Positions 21,955 to 32,784 of a stretch of DNA of 64,000 nucleotides are shown here, piece after piece. Source of the stretch: Tulasnella sp. 424. Taxonomy: Eukaryota; Basidiomycota; Agaricomycetes; Cantharellales; Tulasnellaceae. Positions within the stretch are counted from its first letter, which is position 1, and every line of letters starts with the position of its first letter. A program made the translations under genes and the position numbers. Location: positions 1 to 64,000 of the forward strand of contig WSUB01000204.1 in NCBI GenBank assembly GCA_019633425.1, read 5' to 3'. Below the pieces are notes generated by a model, which was not told the origin of the DNA, searched no databases, and worked only from the letters and a program-made list of their open reading frames with translations.

Positions 21955-23033
21955 CTACTCGTACACCCTAAAGGCGAGTCAGTAGTGGGAAATAGAAGTG
22001 CGCCGAAGGGTATTAGTACGCACCTCGACCCGCGGTTCATATAAACGCAGATCCACTGCTTCCATCCCCGTTCCTTTATCAGCTGAACCAAGGGTGCCAA
22101 ATCGGGACTCTCTGGGTCGAGGTGATCGGACTTGTCAATCTTGATCAATATTCTAGGCTCCTTGAGGCTTTTATGAATTCGATCCGCTGCGAAGAATTCG
22201 GTCATGGCGGGCAGACGTTGGCGGATGGTGTGGAGCTCCAGCAGCTGAAGGTTCGGTGCGATCTGACATAACCACCCTACGGTGGGATTTACAGGCCCGA
22301 AGTGTCCGCTAACAGTGACTCTTTTGAGACGAGGGAGGCGAAGGTTGGCGAGTTCGTCCGGGACGATAAAATCGTCCCGCAGAAACGTGTCACGAAGTGA
22401 GAGATGTTCGAGTTTCATGGAGTCGACGGAAGTGATAAAGACGATGAACTTTTCGGTACTAAACTTGGCCAAGTCAAGGAATGTAAGGTTGGGAAAGTAT
22501 GGTGTGGATCGATCCTCCGGTTTTGCGTCCTGTAGTAGCTCGGCGGCTGGGACGCCGGTGAAGAACCCGTCAAGTTTCAGTCCTCGGAGCGACGTCCTGC
22601 ACAGTCCCAAAAGCTCGGGGAGGCGATGAAAATCTTGCTGGTAGCCAGCTCGGACGCTGAGGCGTCGAATGACCGCTCGGTTGCTCTCTTGAAAGATAGG
22701 AGTGGTGTGTATATGCTCGAGCAGGGCATCCATTTGTTCAATCAATGACTCGGAGCCGTTAATTAAAACTTTTGACAGCTCCAGGCCACGACCAGCTTCC
22801 TTCCAGGACCGACAAACGAGAGAGAGGTTCGTCATTGTCTTGTATGCCGGTTCCCATGTGTCGAAAATGGCCGCGTTGAATATTTCAGCCAGGATTTCCG
22901 GTGGGAGGACATCATTAATCGTTTTGCCGGATGAATGACGGAGTTGATCGTCAAGCCTCGCTTCTATACGGAATCATGTCGGTGATACTGGACGGAGAGG
23001 GTCATATGCTAATCAAACGATACCTGTAGCCAT
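21955..23033 (-). CDS. F-box domain protein, array member 2
   Basis: Starts with a four-codon first exon (ATGGCTACAG, 23033-23024) that splices to the F-box exon (NDVLPPEILAEIFNAAIFD, then LSLVCRSWKEAGRGLELSK). An LRR-like repeat region follows (FHRLPELLGLCRTSLRGLKLDGF, FITSVDSMKLEHLSLRDTF, LANLRLPRLKRVTVSG). It ends LIKERGWKQWICVYMNRGS, then a last tiny exon gives RVYE and stop at 21955. The longer N-terminus seen in members 3 and 4 is present as sequence but has lost its ATG, so this copy probably starts at the internal ATG. Likely an SCF substrate receptor. Confidence 0.8.
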
Positions 23034-23640
23034 TTTAGTACACTCAGGGTGAACGGGTGCCTTATCAGCCGTTGCCGTCAGCCTACGAAGCTTTTCCTTG
23101 ACTAGTGTCAAAGATGCGGAATGGAGAGTGGTGGGACTTGATTGAAATGGTGAAGTAACACGAGCTTTTTATGTACTATTGCTGGTGGCTGTGCGCCCTT
23201 CCTGGTCCTTCCCTTGGCCTTGCACTGCCGTGGCCGAAAACATAAACGGAAATGCCGCAGACCCATAATCACTGCACCGATGCTTCTGGACTGAGGATTC
23301 AGGGAGGAGGCTATTGTGCAGCAGGGGCTTGAACTACTGAATACCTAATCGATTCACCACAAAGTTCAAAGCTCTCCATTGTCACGACAGGTCGAGCCTT
23401 GAGAATAGCATTAGGGGATTTTAAAAGTACACCCAGAAATAATAAATCGTCTGAAAGGTTATGCATGTTCGGTCGATAATCAACCACGTCCGAAGCGATG
23501 TGTTCTAGAGGAACGTTTTGTCTCTGTCTCGCCGAAAACCAAAACTGTGCAGTTGGTGTAATGTCTCGTAAGCTTTGACAGCTCAAACCTCATGCCGCCC
23601 CACTCTTCTGCGCACGTCGTCTCATTCGGCGGGCTAGAAT
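23034..23640. other. Spacer between F-box genes 2 and 3
   Basis: No gene. The sequence is homologous to 24771-25281 (for example CAGCAGGGGCTTGAACTACT near 23318 and near 24965), so each F-box copy was duplicated together with its promoter and downstream flank as a unit of about 1.6 kb. Confidence 0.7.
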
Positions 23641-24770
23641 CTATTCGTACACCCTAAAGAAAAGTCAGTAGTGGGAGATAGAAGTGCGCCGAAGGGTATT
23701 ATTAATACCCACCCGTAGCCAGAAACGCTGATCCACTGCTTCCATCCCCGTTCTTTTATCAGCTGAACCAAGGGTGCCAATTCAGGGCTCTCTGGGTCGA
23801 GGTAATCGTCGTCGATCCATATTTTAGGCTCCTTGAGGGTTTTAGGAATTCGATCCGATGCGAAGAATTCGATTATGGCGGGCAGACGTTCGCGTATGGT
23901 GTGGAGCTCCAGCACCTGAAGGTTCGGTGCGATCTGGCATAACCACCATACGGTGGGATTTCCAGGCCCGAAGTCTCCGTCAACAGAGACTTCTTCGAGA
24001 CAAGGGAAGCGAAGATTGGCCAGTTCGTTGCGAACGATAAAATCGCCCCGCAGAAACGTGTCGCAAAGCGAGAGGTATTCGAGTTTCATGGGGTCGACGG
24101 AAGTGATAAAGGCGATAAGCTCTTCGGTACTGAACTTGACCAAGTTAAGGGACTTTAGGTTGGGAAAGTATGAGGTGGACCCATCTTCCGGTTTTGCGTC
24201 CTGTAGTAGCTCGGCTGGGACCTTGGTGAAGAACCGGTCAAGTTTCAGTCCTCGGAGCGACGTCCTGCACAGTCCCAAGAGCTCGGGGAGGCGATGGAAG
24301 TCTTGCTGGTAGTCTGTTCCGACGCTGAGACGCTGAATGGTCGCGAGGTTTCTCTCTTGAAAGATAGGAGTGGCGTGTATATGCCGGAGCAGGGCATCCA
24401 TTTGTTTCCAGCCGTGAATTGAAACTTTGGACAGCTCCAAGCCACGACCAGCTTCCTTCCAGAACCGACAGACGAGAGAGAAGTTCCTCATCGTTTTGTT
24501 TGCCGGTTCCCATGTGTCGAAAATGACTGTGTTGAATATTTCAACCAGGATTTCCGGTGGGAGGACATCATTAAGCGTTTTTCCGGATGAAGGACGGACT
24601 TGATCGTCACGCTTCGTTTCTATACGGAATCATGTTGGTAATACTGGACGGAGAGGGTCATATACTTATCAAACGATACCTGTGGCCATCCTAGACTCAG
24701 CGTCAGCGGGTCTTGTATCAACCTTTGCACTCGTCAGCTCACGGAGCTTTTCTTTGATTGCTGCGAGCAT
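23641..24770 (-). CDS. F-box domain protein, array member 3
   Basis: Close paralogue of member 2. First exon starts at 24770 (MLAAIKEKLRELTSAK, ending RMAT) and splices after ATGGCCACAG to TKRDDQVRPSSGKTLNDVLP. The F-box (PPEILVEIFNTVIFD, then FSLVCRFWKEAGRG) and LRR-like region (FHRLPELLGLCRTSLRGLKL, LANLRFPCLEEVSV) follow. A GTGGGT..TTTAG intron precedes the terminal exon, which gives GVYE and stop at 23641. The whole reading frame is open with this splicing. Confidence 0.82.
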
Positions 24771-25281
24771 GGTCACGTATGCTGAATGCAGAGTTGTGAG
24801 ATTTGATGGAAATGGTGAGCTCTTTAAGTACCGTTGCTGGTGGCTGTGCGCCCTTCCGGCATAAGCAATTTATTCCCTTAGCCTTATGCCGCTTCCAGAC
24901 TCATAATCATTTCACCGATGTCTCTGGAGTGAGGAGTCAGGGGGGAAGTTATTTGTCTATTGTACAGCAGGGGCTTGAACTACTGATTCCTGAATACCTA
25001 ATTAATTCAGTGCAAAGTTCAAACCTCTCCTTGTCAAGACAGATCCACTCGAGTTAGGGGTTTTAAAAGTACACCCAGAAATAGTAAATCGTCCGAAATA
25101 CTATGTAGGCTCGCTCAATAAGCAACCACGACAGAAGCGACGTGTTCTAGGTGAACATTTGTCTCTGCCTCGCCCAAAACCAAAACTGTGCGGTTCGCGT
25201 AATATCTGGCGAAACTTGACAGCTCAAGCCCCATGCCGCCCCACTCTCCTGCGTACGTCTTTTCATTCAAAGAGCTAGAAT
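24771..25281. other. Spacer between F-box genes 3 and 4
   Basis: No gene; paralogous to the spacer at 23034-23640. Shared promoter-side motif GCTGGTGGCTGTGCGCCCTT near 24837 and 23180, and a diverged version near 26490. Confidence 0.7.
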
Positions 25282-26428
25282 CTACTCGTACACCCTAAAG
25301 ACAAGTCAGTAATGTGAGGTAAGTGCGCCGAAGCACCTCAATACGTACCAGGACCCACAGCTCATGTGGACGCAGATCCACTGTTTCCACCCTCGCTCCT
25401 TGATCAGTTGAACCAAAGGCGCCAAATCAGGACTCTCCGGATCCAAGTCCTCGTACTTGCCAATCCTGACTGATATCCTTGGCCTCTGGAGCGTTTTAGG
25501 GATTCGATCCGATGCCAGGAATTCAGTCAATACCGGCAGACGTTCACGCCAGATGGAAAGCTCCAGCATCTCGAGGTTTGGTGCTATTTGGCATAACCAT
25601 CCTACGGTAGGATTTGTGGGCCTGGGATACCCGTAAACCACAAGTTCTTTGAGACGAGGAAAGCGAAGGGTGGTGAGTTTGTCGGGGACAAGGTAATCGA
25701 ACCACAGAAACGTGTCGTGAAGTTCGAGATGTTCAAGTTTCAAAGGGTCGACTGAAGTGATAAAAGAAATAAGTTCCCGAGGAGTGAACCTGGATAAAGA
25801 AAGAAATGTGAGGTTGGGGAAGTACAATGCGGGCCTGGCTTCCGGTTTTGCGTCCTGTAATAGCTCGGCTATCGGCCCTTGGGTGGAGAGCCGCCCCAAG
25901 TAAAGTACTCGAAGTGACGTCCTGCACAGCTCCAAGAGCTCTGGGAGACGATAAAAGTTCTTCCTGTAGTTTGTTTGGACGCTGAGAACTTGAATGGCTG
26001 CTCTGTTTCTCTCTTGAATGAGAGGAGTGGTGTGTATACGGCCTAGGAGGGCGTCCATCTGCTTCGAGCTCGTGACTGGAACTTTGTACAGCTCCAGACC
26101 ACGACCAGCCTCCCTCCAGGAGCGACAGACGAGAGAGAGGTTTGCCATTGTTTTGTATGCTGGTTCCCCTACATTGAGAATGGCAGCGTTGAAGATCTCG
26201 ATCAGGATTTCTGGCGGGAGGACGTCGTTATGTGGTAGAGTTGGTTTTTTGAAAAGCGAATAGCGGAATCGATTGTCACGCTTCGTGTCTAAATTCAAGT
26301 AAGTTCATAATATGGACGGGGAAGGTCACACAATGCACCATACCTTTGGCCTTCGGTTGAGTGGATGCCTTTCCGACTGTTAGGCCCACCGTCAGCTCGC
26401 GGAACATTTCTATGGCTCTAGGAAACAT
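25282..26428 (-). CDS. F-box domain protein, array member 4
   Basis: First exon starts at 26428 (MFPRAIEMFRELTVGLTVGK, then ASTQPKAK) and splices to DTKRDNRFRYSLFKKPTLPH. The F-box is NDVLPPEILIEIFNAAILN, then LSLVCRSWREAGRGLELYK. The LRR-like region (FYRLPELLELCRTSLRVLYL, FITSVDPLKLEHLELHDTF, LTTLRFPRLKELVVYG) leads to LIKERGWKQWICVHMSCGS. The last intron (GTACGT..TTTAG) adds WVYE and stop at 25282. More diverged from members 2 and 3 than those are from each other, so it is the older copy. Confidence 0.83.
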
Positions 26429-26752
26429 GGTGAAAAACGGGGTGTGGGGGTTTGCAGGATTTGATGGGAGTGTGCGCTCTATGTGTGGTCGACGGTGGCT
26501 GTGCAACCCTCCTTTGATCTTCGGAGGCAGTGCCGAAGCTTGGTCGTCAGACTTCCCTGCGATACGATTGAACAAAGCTCTCCAGTAAGAAGCCAGAGAT
26601 CCGTTTAGAGCTCAGAGTGTGATCCCATCAATAGTCCTTATATAAAAAAATACACCAAAAGGTAATAGATCGTCCAAAAAGGGAAAAGGAATAAAAAAAT
26701 GAAAGGTGTCCGTTCAGCTTCCCTATACGCACTCTCCTTCCGGTACGTTCCG
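26429..26752. other. Spacer between F-box genes 4 and 5
   Basis: Short upstream region of member 4 and downstream region of member 5; contains A-rich tracts (26640-26700). No gene seen. Confidence 0.6.
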
Positions 26753-27922
26753 TCACACAGCCCAGCTGCCGCTCTGGGAGACCGCACGGATATCTCGCTT
26801 CCAACCGCGTTCCTCTATCAGTTCCGACAAGTCCTCAAGACAATCGTCATCTGTCTCCAGTCCTTGGTGTATCTCCAGCTTGACGTCAATTTTAGGATGC
26901 CTGAACATCCTCGGCGCATGGTCCCGAAGGAGCTTCACGGTGTCATCGAGATCAGCGGTCGTAATGACCAGACCCAGTTGCTCTAGTAGTGGAGCCGCGG
27001 AGAAAAAGTACGCTGGAAGAGGACTATCTTTAGGTAATTTTCCATTGAAAATAACTCTTCGAAGGTTGGGGAACGTTCGGTGTTCCAGGATGGGCGGAAT
27101 ATCCGGAGATGTTGGAAATTGGACATGAGCGAGTTCGATGGATTCGAGTTGGGTCCTGTCGCAGCTTGCAATTAGATGAACTACTTCGTATGCAAGCAGC
27201 GCCTCGAGGTGTAGCTTGCGTAGCTGAGGAAAGATGACATCTGGATCACGGGTTGTAGTGAATATTTCGGGTTCGTCCACTGGGTGAGGTTCAAGTCCGA
27301 GGAGGATGGGGACATGTTTGACGCTGTTGAATCCCGACCTGTTCAGGCGAAGTTCTTGAACGGAGGACCTGGCGTGCGCAAGGACTTCCGGGAGCCGGTG
27401 GAAATCTTTGTAAGGCGAGGCCTTGACCCCTAGGACTCGAATGCTTGCGCGACGAGAAGACGCTTCATCCGCGAGGGCACGAATGTGGTCCAACAGGCTG
27501 TCCACTTGGTTTGGTCTTTCTCGTAATTCGACCCGCATGAGCTCGAGTCGCCTTGCTGCGTTGCTCCAGTGCTTGCAAACCAGGGAAAGCTTGACGACGC
27601 ATTGACTGGGGTTTTCGGCTTGGAGGATTACTAGGCTTAACACGTCTAGTAACAGCTCGTACGGAAAAATGTCGTTGACCAAAGGTGCGTCGCTGGAGCG
27701 AGGGATGAGGAGAGGGCTGTCATTCTTCTCCCAGTATCCAGGTTGTGGATGTGGTTTCTTGTCCGATATTGGAGGGGCTTTGAACACAACAATGTTGTCA
27801 GGCAGGTGAGTAGCAGGTCTGAAGGGTAGCAACTTACGTTTATACGGTCGAATGTGGAGAGGTCGTTGGTTCTGAAAGGCTTGACCCTTGAGAAGATTCT
27901 TGACCTTGATCCAGTTGAGCAT
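26753..27922 (-). CDS. F-box domain protein, array member 5
   Basis: A single long reading frame of 389 codons starting MLNWIKVKNLLKGQAFQNQR. The F-box-like segment is VNDIFPYELLLDVLSLVIL, then VVKLSLVCKHWSNAARRLEL. An LRR-like region follows (DFHRLPEVLAHARSSVQELRL, FPQLRKLHLEALLAYEVVHL, FPNLRRVIFNGKLP). The family-typical ending LSELIEERGWKRDIRAVSQ is followed by a short tail. It is the most distant array member. A possible in-frame intron lies in the N-terminal part (GTAAGT near 27838), so the true length may be shorter. Confidence 0.78.
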   Translation of the reverse strand: MLNWIKVKNLLKGQAFQNQRPLHIRPYKRKLLPFRPATHLPDNIVVFKAPPISDKKPHPQPGYWEKNDSPLLIPRSSDAPLVNDIFPYELLLDVLSLVILQAENPSQCVVKLSLVCKHWSNAARRLELMRVELRERPNQVDSLLDHIRALADEASSRRASIRVLGVKASPYKDFHRLPEVLAHARSSVQELRLNRSGFNSVKHVPILLGLEPHPVDEPEIFTTTRDPDVIFPQLRKLHLEALLAYEVVHLIASCDRTQLESIELAHVQFPTSPDIPPILEHRTFPNLRRVIFNGKLPKDSPLPAYFFSAAPLLEQLGLVITTADLDDTVKLLRDHAPRMFRHPKIDVKLEIHQGLETDDDCLEDLSELIEERGWKRDIRAVSQSGSWAV

Positions 27923-28773
27923 GCGTGCACTTGAGTACGGCGTGCAAGTTGAGGTTTGGGATATATACCTCAGTGTAGAGGCGGGTTTGGGGTTGTTCGG
28001 GTGCGATTGGAGGGCTTTGTCACAAGGCAGTCCTCACCAGTGCCAACGGTAACGGTGCGATGAGATTCGGCACAACGCCACGCAGCGTCGGCTAAAATAA
28101 AAAGAAAGAGAGCGAACCGGCGCCCTTGTGGCTGAGGGTAGACAGCGCTGTGATTCGGTGATGAAAGAGTGTGAAGCGAGTGTTGGATACGCGTTTTATG
28201 AACACGTGGCTGTAAAGGTACCCGACCTGGAGATTGGTTGTAGAAGTGGTTGAGTCGTATTGATAGGAAAGATTGGTATTACTGGTCACGGTTTCAATCA
28301 GAGGTTGACTTGACTGTCCGGTGTCATGGAGGTAGTTGAGTTGAGCTGGCGTGCCGGCCGCCGTCAAGGTCCGTTAAGGCCGAGTCGGAACAGCGGAGGA
28401 GGTCTGCCCTTCCGGTCATGCAACATTGCGGTGTGATATTAGATAAACCTTCGTGACCCTTTTCATAGTTGTGATAAGCGCCAAGCTTCAACTCCGAATA
28501 CCTTCACGGGACCGCTTCCTCGAGAGTCACCGGAGCCACACCGGCATCCGACCATTCCGAAGCTCCATTGCCGATTATCTCCGTTAGAGCCGTGAGGACC
28601 ATGAGGCTTTTTTCATCAGTCTGCACCCCTAGAGCACCCTAACACTACCGAGCTATTCGAGCTCCTACGTCACTCAGTCCTCCAGACCAAGTCTATGTAC
28701 AGCTCAGTCCTCTCTTCTTGCCGACAACGTTCTCAAGACCGCCAATCTTGAGAGGACCGTGAACCATCGCCAA
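27923..28773. other. Divergent promoter region
   Basis: About 850 bp between the F-box gene (minus) and the kinase gene (plus). No gene is supported. An ATATATA-containing stretch near 27960 could serve as the TATA element of the F-box gene. Confidence 0.5.
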
Positions 28774-30744
28774 ATGAGCCGCTTTTCAGATATAAGTAGT
28801 TCCGGGAGGGATGCTGACACAAACACCATATCAGTACGTCGTCGACTTTCCATCACAATTTAACGCACCCATATGACCTTCGCATACCAACTCCGACTTC
28901 CACAGCCAGCTATGAGGAGATATGAAATCGACCCCGCAAGAATAAAATTTTCAGATTCGGCTGTCCGCGGGCGAGGTCGATCATGCGACGTCGTCTTTGG
29001 GAAACTCTTCCCGCCTCCTACCACTCAAGATTCATCTCAAAAGGTCAAACTCGTGGCCGTCAAAAAATTTAGGTCGGATGACGATACCGACGCAGATCGC
29101 TTCCAAGAGGTATCGTCTCAATTCAACCCGTCTCCTCTCCGTCCCCAATTAACCTTTTTCCTGTCTTCGAGTATTTCATTCGGGAACTCAAAGTCCTTCG
29201 CAAAGTATCACACCCTCATGTCGTCAAATTCATCGGCTTCGTTGAGGATTTCGCTAACGGCAAAGCCTGGATCGTGTTTCCCTGGGAAAGTCACGGCAAC
29301 GTTCGTGAATTTCTGAAAACCGGGCATTGGGAGATCCCCGAGCGAATATCTCTCGTACGTACTATCTACCTAATTAGTCAACCTTCGCGCTTAACTCAGC
29401 TCCCGCTTATGCAGATATCCGACACCAGTGCTGGACTCAAATATCTTCATGGTCTCAATCCGCCCATTTGCCACGGTGACCTAAAATCCGTACGCCCGAT
29501 CTCTATTTTTACTCTTCTATCCGAGCTTACCCGAGCTTTGTTTATCCAGCTCAACATTCTTGTCAATGGCCAATATCGTGCGGTCATCGCCGACTTTGGC
29601 TCCGCTCGTTTTGCTCGAGATAGTACCGCCAGCAGCTTCAACTCTCCTCGAAGTCCTAGCATGAAATTACCACCACCAAGTCCCATTCTACCAGAATCTA
29701 GCCCCAGTTTCTTCCAGTCTCCTGGGCCTCAGTTCCTCACCATGTCGAGCATGTCTCAACAGACGTCGGCTGGCTTTGGGGGAACCATTCGCTGGGCTAG
29801 CCCAGAGGTTTTGAGTGGTTTCAAAGGTTCTTTGCCGAGTGACCTCTGGTCGTTGGGTTGGGTAGCCTGGGAGGTAATTCCGATTCCCTGAATTAGCGCA
29901 TCCAGCATCCCATGTTGACCAACATCTACACGACTCGCAGATTATGACGGACAAGCTACCACACCATGAAGCTGATAACGACCTCAGCGTCGTTCTCAAT
30001 GTCCTCGAAGGTCGTATCGCCCACTTTGGTGGCGACAAGCACATGGCACAGATGAAAACACTTTGCGACCTTGTCCTGAATTGTTGGACCGTCGACCCAA
30101 AACAACGACCCACAGCAAGCGATTTCAGCGTATCCATTAGCTTAATGGTCGGTAGCAGTCTCTTTCAACTCTCAATTGTCGTCATACGCTGACATTACCC
30201 CCTTCCTTCCAGCCTCAGTGCATACCTTCCCCAAGCGCGCCTACTTCTCCCGGAACTCCACGCACCCGCTCTGCTTCGCTTCTTTATACCCTTGGCAGAG
30301 TTCACGAAAAAGAGTCTCGTTTCGAGGATGCCGAGACGTTGTATCGCGAAAGCTTAGATCTCGCTCGTACCACGGGCGATGATCGTATGGCCGAGGAGGC
30401 TAAACTTGCAATGCGTCGCGCCTCCCGTACTGGCTCGCAGGAGATGGTAAGAACTTTTATTTTCAGAAAAAGAGGGTAATCCTAAATAAAAGCTTGGACA
30501 TTAGTCTACGCAGGAGAAGCGAGAAGAACAGTGGAAAAAGGAGGAGAAAGAGACCAAAGATCAGCGTCACAACCGAGGAACGTATCAGAAAATGCATGGT
30601 AGGAAGAGTAAAGGCAAGCGGAAGTATCAAGCGGGGATCAAGTCAAGAGATCGCGGTGGTTGGAGAGAAGACGGTGACTCAGAGTTCGAACCCTTGGGTG
30701 AAGTTGCGCCGGAGGAAGGGCCAGAGGAAGAGCACGAGGAATAG
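28774..30744 (+). CDS. TKL-type protein kinase with C-terminal TPR-like region
   Basis: First exon 28774 (MSRFSDISSSGRDADTNTIS) splices to PAMRRYEIDPARIKF. The kinase domain has a Gly-rich loop (VRGRGRSCDVVFG), the lysine in VAVKKF, RELKVLRKVSHPHVVKFIGF, hinge region IVFPWESHGNVREFL, catalytic loop CHGDLKSLN (HGD in place of HRD), ADFGSARF, and a long Ser/Pro-rich insert of about 55 residues before GTIRWASPEVL. The C-lobe ends WTVDPKQRPTASDF. Downstream exons encode SLYTLGRVHEKESRFEDAE, then LYRESLDLARTTGDD, which reads like one TPR-type helical repeat, and a basic then acidic tail ending EEHEE. This layout is common in agaricomycete tyrosine-kinase-like families. About eight exons; the substrate is unknown. 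Confidence 0.83.
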
Positions 30745-31140
30745 TGAGAACGTATAGTCGCCCGTTTATAATACCAGAGCGTTATGAGTCCTGTACCACC
30801 GGCACGCGTGACGGTAGTGGAAGTCCAGAGCGATTAGAGACTGCACTCGATCGGAGTCGGATCGGACCAACGAAAGCCCATTAGAACGTATCTTCAAACC
30901 CCAAAGTTGATTCAGATAAACATGGATAGTGGCCGCTCCAACTAGTGCTTGGTCTCCGACGCATTTTGGCAGCGGATGGCGGGGAACGATTCGCTAGAAC
31001 TGACGTTTCAGGGTGACTTTGACCGACGTGTATTGGTCGAATACAATATTAATATGAAGGGGAAGTCCTCAGACATGATATACATTTTGAGAGAGATAAT
31101 AGTCAAGACAATAGTGCGCGTCAAATATAATGACATGAGC
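30745..31140. other. Convergent intergenic region
   Basis: Between the kinase (plus) and the F-box gene (minus). AT-rich from about 31035 to 31140, probably 3' untranslated sequence. No gene. Confidence 0.6.
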
Positions 31141-32283
31141 CTAATGCTCATTCTTCAAACTCCGCGCCGCCTGCCCATCCGCCCCTATCACGGGCGCTGG
31201 AACCAGTCTGATACTTGGACTTGGTCTTGCTCTTCCTTCCGCCGAGCTCCTTGTACATTTCCCTCATCTCCAGCTTGCCCGGTCTTGTCTCTTCGGCTTC
31301 CTGCTTCCATTTCTCTTCCCTAACTTCTCTTGGTGTCTGGTAGCCAGTCGTCCTGCTACCTCCACCCCCTCCGCCGCCTCCACCACCACCGTATCCGGGA
31401 GTGCTGAAACCAGTTCTCTGGAAAAAGTCTCGACCTTCTTGAGCGTCTTTCTTCCGAAGTTCTAGGTAGGTGACACGCCAGCTCTGCTTCGACTCTCTAC
31501 GTGTCCATTTTCCAGCCGGAAGCGACTCGTCGTGGAAGTTCTCTTTCCGGTAATGCTGGAACCAGACTGGAAGAACAAAGAGGCGATAAACGGGGATCGT
31601 CAGCGACCGGAAAGGGGGGAAACGGAAGAAAAAGGGAAAGGCCTGGAAGGACAGGGGTAAAATTCACGAGGGAACGCACCGTAATTTAGCGTCTGACTTT
31701 TGCTCCACTTTCGACAAACTCGGGCGCATCTGGCAAGTTGATGGATGGTCAACAGACCGAATATTTTCTGACTGATCTCGCTTGGAAGGACTTTGAGAGG
31801 GTCTCTAGAAGGTTCTTTGGATGACTTGGATGACTTTGTGGGGGATAAGAGGAGTCGTCCGGCAGAGCGTCGGCTAGCGGCTCCGACTCGGGTGGGAGAC
31901 GTTGCTCGGGACGGGGTGCGGGACGCTAGTCGGGATGCCGAGCGGGGAGATACGGCTATGCTTTGCTGATTTGGAGGAGGTGGTGGAATTGCGAGTGGAG
32001 GGAAGGACAAAGGTTATGAGATCGAGGGAGTGAGGGCGAGCGGTCAGTCAACACCACAATTCTCTCTCCAAGTGTTCGTAATCGGGCCACGTACCACAGC
32101 GATCAGCTCGTCATCTTCGCTATTGGGACTGGAGCTCCGCTTGCTCGTTGGTGAGAGAGGATTTAGCTCGGCGGTGGGCGCCTTGGGCGACGTTGGATCG
32201 ACCTTGATGTTGCTGAGCTTGGTAGCGAGGTTGTCGGCCTCGAGGATTTGCTTGTTGAGGACGTCGTGTAGAAGTGCAGACAT
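31141..32283 (-). CDS. F-box domain protein
   Basis: Starts at 32283 (MSALLHDVLNKQILEADNLA, then a Ser/Pro-rich SPTSKRSSSPNSEDDELI). A second exon holds a disordered basic region (SPRSASRLASRTPSRATSPT) and a canonical F-box (DPLKVLPSEISQKIFGLLTI, then HQLARCARVCRKWSKS). The third gives VWFQHYRKENFHDESLPAGK, RESKQSWRVTYLELRKKD, a Gly-rich run of about ten residues, and ends AARSLKNEH with stop at 31141. It belongs to a different F-box family from the array at 20-28 kb: no LRR-like part and an early WR-type C-terminal motif. Likely an SCF adaptor. Confidence 0.85.
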
Positions 32284-32784
32284 TGTGGAATGTCTGGCTA
32301 GAGAGGACGAGGAGTCTATGTAGTGAGGTAGGGGAAAGGTTCTGGCTTGATCTTCGAGAGGAAGGGAGACGACAGATTTAAAGCCAAGGGGTCGAGCAGT
32401 TTCCCGCGGTTTGCATTATACAAGCAATGATCTCATCAACGTTCGACTTTGTCCATTTACACACATCCAATTGGTCACTCGCTCAGTCAAGACAATACGC
32501 CTTGTTGGTTACCTCGAACGTGGCGGACAAAACCCCACGAATTTTGTTCTCCCTTTGATCAAAACGCTCAATCCTCAGTTGCCTGATCATCACTCAATAT
32601 GAAGTGGCAGGAAGTTCGCTACATTAAGTCGTGGAATCGTTATATACAATTACATGATGTGAAGAAGTGCAATTAAGAAGAGTACTTGTAAGACGGGGAA
32701 CAATCCAGTTAGAACTCGAAGCCCGCAGAAATTGGACGAAGGAAAATAGGAAGGTTCGTTTCGGCTAATCGTTACGATCGTCGG
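32284..32784. other. Gene-less stretch
   Basis: Upstream of the F-box gene and downstream of the MFS gene on the same strand. No exon or RNA gene recognised. Confidence 0.55.
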
